From NCBI RefSeq assembly GCF_000208745.1, contig NC_030851.1:4316598-4380597 (forward strand): a DNA stretch of 64,000 nucleotides. Direction: 5' to 3'. Positions 59,793-64,000 of the stretch are shown piece by piece. Below the pieces are notes generated by a model. The model had not been told where the DNA came from, did not search any database, and saw only the letters and a list, made by a program, of their open reading frames with translations. Origin of the DNA: Theobroma cacao. Lineage: Eukaryota > Streptophyta > Magnoliopsida > Malvales > Malvaceae. The position numbers and the translations under genes were made by a program. Numbering within the stretch: position 1 is the stretch's first letter; each line of letters starts with the position of its first letter.

Positions 59793-61794
59793 ATATATTA
59801 ATAGGAGGTATTCATGCATTTCCAAACCCGACTAGGGAATGCAGATCAAACAATATCGAGACTAGGGAGGCAACCAAGGTTTTTTTCTCGACCCAACCGC
59901 TACTCAACTCTTTAACACTATCTGTCGCCAATTGATATCTATCGAGTATCATCTTCAAGAACCGACTTGATCTGAAATATATATTTATATTTAATTCAAT
60001 TTGAAACTCATTTCAATTTCATGAGAATAATTATTTTTAATATAAATTACATTTTAATTTCATAAAATGTGTACGATATTATAAAATTAATCTCTTGATT
60101 AACATATTAAATAAGACATATATGAATATAAAATTAAATAAGTAATAAAATATATTATTTTTGTATATATTCAAGAAGGGCCATGCAAAGCGGGACATCC
60201 TAAACCTACCCCGAGTTGACTCAATTCATTTTGATCCTTTTTTTTCAAACAAATAATTCGTTCTTTCATAACTTAATGAAATTCGTCGAGAATAAGTGTT
60301 TTTTTTTTTTTACCATCTCTAATCAAAATCGGCCATTTTCGTATCTTCGTTAGTTTCCTTTGTAATTTCGTTAAAAAAATTAAGGATAATTATTGAATAA
60401 ATTTTAGATTAATAATGAGAAATTTAGAAAGAAATTATTGCCGATAAGGTATCCCATCACTGGCGATAAAAGCCAGGCGTATCTTGGCAATTATTGCACC
60501 GAAAGGGCATTTTCCAAAGCAAAGCCAACAGAATCTTTAAGAGGTCATTGCCTATTAGCCACGTTCCATAACTAGTTTTTGTTTTCTTCTTCTTTCTTTT
60601 TTTTTTTTTTTTGTGAAAAACTATCTGATCAGCGGCTAACTTGGAGCGAGAATTCGGAAATCTTTCTATATTTTAAGTAATAGACAAATATGTGATAAAA
60701 AGAGTGCACCGGCTGCCGTGGGACGATCGATGCTGGACGCAACAATCCTATCTGCAAGCCTCGAAGAAGACGACCTATGCTCTACTGATATTTCATTTTC
60801 AAATCATTATATAATCTTATTAGAACATATATTTTAAACTCGAAACCTCGTTTAGAAGGGATATTTTATTAAAACATCTTTATCTTATAAATTAATTAAG
60901 TTTTGTTTGATTCATATATTTTATTATTTTTTTAAAACAATAAAAATACCAACAAAACATAATGTATAAGTAAATTTTAAACAACGTAGTGATAGAATCA
61001 TTACCACATCATTCATAAAAGAATATGATAATTACTTGTCAATCATATCGTTAATTAGATATTAAACTATATAAGGAAAAATTAATTTTTTATTTGAAAA
61101 TTCCTAGTAATAAGATAGGATTAATCCAATACAAAACTTATTTGCAACTTGTAAGAATCATAAATTCCTGCTGAGATATCTATTAATTCATTAATTTGAA
61201 ATTCTCAATTTTGATGCATAAAATTTTTTATTATTTCCCTGGTTGTTGACCTCTATCGACCATTCAATTTCAATCAAACAAAAATCCGAGAAGCATGTGC
61301 TATAAAACCACATTTGACCTTTTCGACTGTTATACGTAGTGGAAAGACAGCTATTTTGACATTAGATGAAAAAAGCACGTGGTAGGGTTTCCATTATTAC
61401 CAAACAGATAAGGCTCATTTCCATTTGAAATTATGGAACTAGGACCACCTGGGAATGGGCCAATAAATATATAATTTTTATGAAAAAAAATAAAACAAAT
61501 CAGGACTCTTTATAGTTAGGTTGTGAGATATCGAAATGTTGTCATGTGCAAAACATGTGGTACGGAGACAAAAGGCTGCGAATCTCTTGAACGCTACATT
61601 TAGAAATCGGCTAACTTTTTCTTGAGGGAATTGTTGAAAAGGTCAATGAATCAAAAATATTTATGAATTATTACTATCACAAAAAGATTTTATTAAAGAG
61701 GAAATGGAACTTTGACAATTTTCTAAGATGGAAACTGCAATGATTTTTTTATCCTCATGCTTTTCAATTACGTTTTTGAAAGTTTAGTTGTAAA
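59793..61794. other. AT-rich spacer
   Basis: No gene supported. A short GC-richer stretch at 60705-60785 has an open frame but no recognisable product. Confidence 0.45.
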
Positions 61795-62730
61795 TAGGGA
61801 TGACAATGGGTAAGATATTTGTTAATTTTGAGATATCTCAACCCAAATTCGATAAAAAAATAGAATACCCAAACTCGATAATTACCTAAATATTTTTTAA
61901 ATTTACTATCTTACCCCGAACCCTAATATATACTCACTACTCAATAATTACTTGAACTCATTTAAAAATTCGATTATGTTAAAAAATTATTAAACTATTT
62001 TTCATGGATACTCAATTATCCGAACCCGAATCTATTCCCATATCTATATACAATAATATTTTCATTCATATTTCATATAATTCATCAATAATTAAATTTA
62101 TAAAAGCACATAAATAATAAAATTTAAATTTAAATAATCAAAAACAAATATTCAAACAATAACTTAAACATTACAAGTTTAATTAACTATATGGATTTGT
62201 CTATAAAATTAAAAACAAATAACTATATTCCAAATTATTCTAATGTTACAATTTCTTTTTAGGTATATATTTTATAAGTTTATATACACAAAACTATATA
62301 TTATAAACAATAATTTTATAAGTTATAATTTCTGTAACGTTAATACAAAATAAAAAGTAAACATGTTTATATTTAAAGTATATATACTAAAAATATATAT
62401 AATAGTAATTGTATTATTTATAAATTAACATAATGTATAAAATATGTCTATTAGAAGATATTACAAGTTAATTAATAATCATAGTTTTATGAATTAATTT
62501 AATTAATAATATGAGTTTATCTTTAATTACATAAAATTAAAAAATATATATATAATCGGGTTTAGGTATTGGGTACCCAATGGGTAATACTTAAATCTTA
62601 CCTGAACTCGATACAGGTAGTAAAATTACTACTCGAACTTTACGTGAACCCGATTATAGGGTACCCTAACCTTATATAACTAGGTTGGGTACTTGTGGAT
62701 ACCCTATAATAGGTACCCATTGACATCCTA
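61795..62730. mobile_element. Non-autonomous terminal-inverted-repeat transposon (hAT-like)
   Basis: Left end TAGGGATGACAATGGGTAAG; right end on the other strand TAGGATGTCAATGGGTACCT, giving ~17-bp imperfect inverted repeats. Subterminal sequence is rich in GGGTAC/ACCC(G/A)A motifs. Flanking GTTGTAAA and ATTGCGAA could be a worn 8-bp hAT duplication. It does not code for a transposase. Confidence 0.72.
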
Positions 62731-62969
62731 ATTGCGAAAAGAGAGAGAAAATGGAGGAAAAGTTTCGATCAAGGCATCAACGACACAAAACCAACCTGTT
62801 GAGGTCGAAAACAGCCTCTCGTGGCCATATCTAGCTTGGCTTATGCCAGATCTGCATATTGGTGTGGCATTAGTGGCCAGAAGGGAGGAAAGAAAAAGAA
62901 AGAAGGAAATAGAAGAAATTGAGAAAGAACGAAGAAAGAGAAAAAAGAGGGTAAAAACTAAATCTGACA

Positions 62970-63400
62970 TTAAGGGTGAGTATTAATTGATGTAAATTAA
63001 AAAAATTGGTTGAAATTAATTGAATTTGCTTACTTCGATTCAATTTTTTCAATAAGGTGATTTTTTCGATTATATTGGTAGATTTTTAGTATCTAAAATT
63101 TACAATCAAATCGGTTGAAAAATTGATGGTTAATAATATATATATAGACACACATAATTAAACAAAATATTTAGACTGTATTAGTGAAATTCTATTGAAA
63201 TGTTAAGCAAATTTTTTTAAAAAATATTTTTTATATATACATATTATTAATAATTTGAAATGATTAAAATATATCGATTTCGATTATTTTTTATTTAAAT
63301 AATTCAATCAATTTTGATTAATTTTTCTAAAAATTTAATTAATTTAGTTTTCAAAATTTTAAAAATCGAAACGATTGAATTGATCAAATACTTATTTGAT
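62970..63400. repeat. Possible decayed MITE
   Basis: GGGTGAGTATTAATTGATG on the left and, on the other strand at the right, AATAAGTATTTGATCAATTC give weak inverted ends around a TCGATT-rich interior. The pattern resembles plant GGTGAGCATTCGGT-type elements, but the match is poor. Confidence 0.35.
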
Positions 63401-63683
63401 TTGTAACATGATCATCATTAGTTGTTGATGTATTAAAAGTTTGTTGCTATAGATGTCGCCAAAGGGTATTTTTTTTAAAGATGATTTTATTAACCTCGAC
63501 TGTTGGTAAATGCCATTAAAAGCCTAAGGTTATAGTTGTCGAAGACTCCCTATGACATGACAAGGAACTGGCTCGAGCAAAACCTATACAATTTGCAAAA
63601 GATCACTTGCTCAAATCCTTATTGACAACTTTACAAGAAATCAACAATCATACAAAAACAACGGTCACACGTATCATGAAAAA

Positions 63684-64000
63684 GGCACGTTTGGTTCATG
63701 AAATGAAATCGAATAAAATATAATAGAATAGTTATTATGTGAAAAAAAATAAAAAATAAATAAAATAGAATAGTTATTATATAGTTTGGTTCATAGAAAA
63801 TTACTCATTATTATAATTTAATTAAATTCTTCTTTTTTAATCTTTTAATTTTATTTTCATTAAAACTTTAAAACATTAATAATTTATTATTAAATTATTA
63901 ATATGTTTTTTATTTTAATCTCTTTTTTTCTATTTGTATTTGTACTTTTTAATCTTTTAATTTCTATTTTCATTAAAAACTTAAACATTAATAATTTATT
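63684..64000. mobile_element. Family X DNA transposon, copy 2, cut by window end
   Basis: Starts GGCACGTTTGGTTCATGAAA and continues with ATAATAGAATAGTTATTATG, as in the copy at 48458 (ATAGAGAAAGAATAGTTATT). The right end lies beyond the window. Confidence 0.65.

Noticed and set aside
60705..60785. Short GC-richer segment with an open frame (VGRSMLDATILSASLEEDDL)
   Set aside because: Too short, no splice sites in phase, no match recalled. Left as unexplained spacer.
62728..62986. Overlapping Lys/Glu-rich and Ser/Phe-rich open frames
   Set aside because: Both strands are open through an AG-rich stretch, so low complexity explains it. No family recognised.

Overview
The window is nuclear DNA of a flowering plant, almost certainly a eudicot and probably a rosid (family-level placement is not claimed). 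Genes are split by short GT-AG introns, spacers are AT-rich, and the products are plant-specific families (PERK kinase, BURP, organ-specific S2/P4 protein, PPR, 11S-type cupin). There is one nuclear tRNA gene. Nothing prokaryotic, viral or CRISPR-like was found. Two isolated N bases (49031, 58990) suggest a draft assembly. Exon joins were built by hand from splice consensus, reading phase and family knowledge.

Left third (1-15.4 kb), gene-rich: a proline-rich receptor-like kinase whose 3' end lies outside the window (-), tRNA-Thr(AGT) (-), a complete seven-exon Rab7/RABG3-type GTPase (+), a complete seven-exon SWI3D chromatin-remodelling subunit (-), and an organ-specific protein gene (-) whose start codon appears lost.

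Middle (15.4-33.6 kb), mostly transposon-derived. A 2.78-kb solo LTR with a perfect AAAAC target duplication is followed by a second organ-specific gene carrying nine 26-residue repeats. A LINE fragment with a perfect 12-bp target duplication sits just upstream of that gene's TATA box. Two decayed pieces of the same gene family, an intact BURP-domain gene with a histidine-rich segment, and a 1.5-kb nested inverted-repeat element complete the region.

Right-centre (33.8-47.7 kb), gene-rich again: a nine-exon chloroplast-type PPR gene similar to At1g10910/EMB3103 (+), a broken 3-ketoacyl-CoA synthase (-), a nine-exon USP-domain pseudokinase lacking HRD and DFG aspartates (-), and two intronless 3-hydroxyisobutyrate dehydrogenase/glyoxylate reductase-like paralogues arranged head to head around a LINE remnant.

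Right end (47.7-64 kb): the 3' flank of the second dehydrogenase is duplicated about 8.6 kb downstream. Between the two copies lies a decayed 11S-type cupin gene split by a complete but inactive Ty1/Copia element with a perfect AAATT duplication. The rest is AT-rich DNA with several short inverted-repeat transposons and a 207-bp duplicated segment.

The genes are unrelated neighbours rather than a pathway. The most informative signals are mobile-element insertions with intact target duplications, gene-family decay (organ-specific, KCS, cupin), and one well-preserved pseudokinase.
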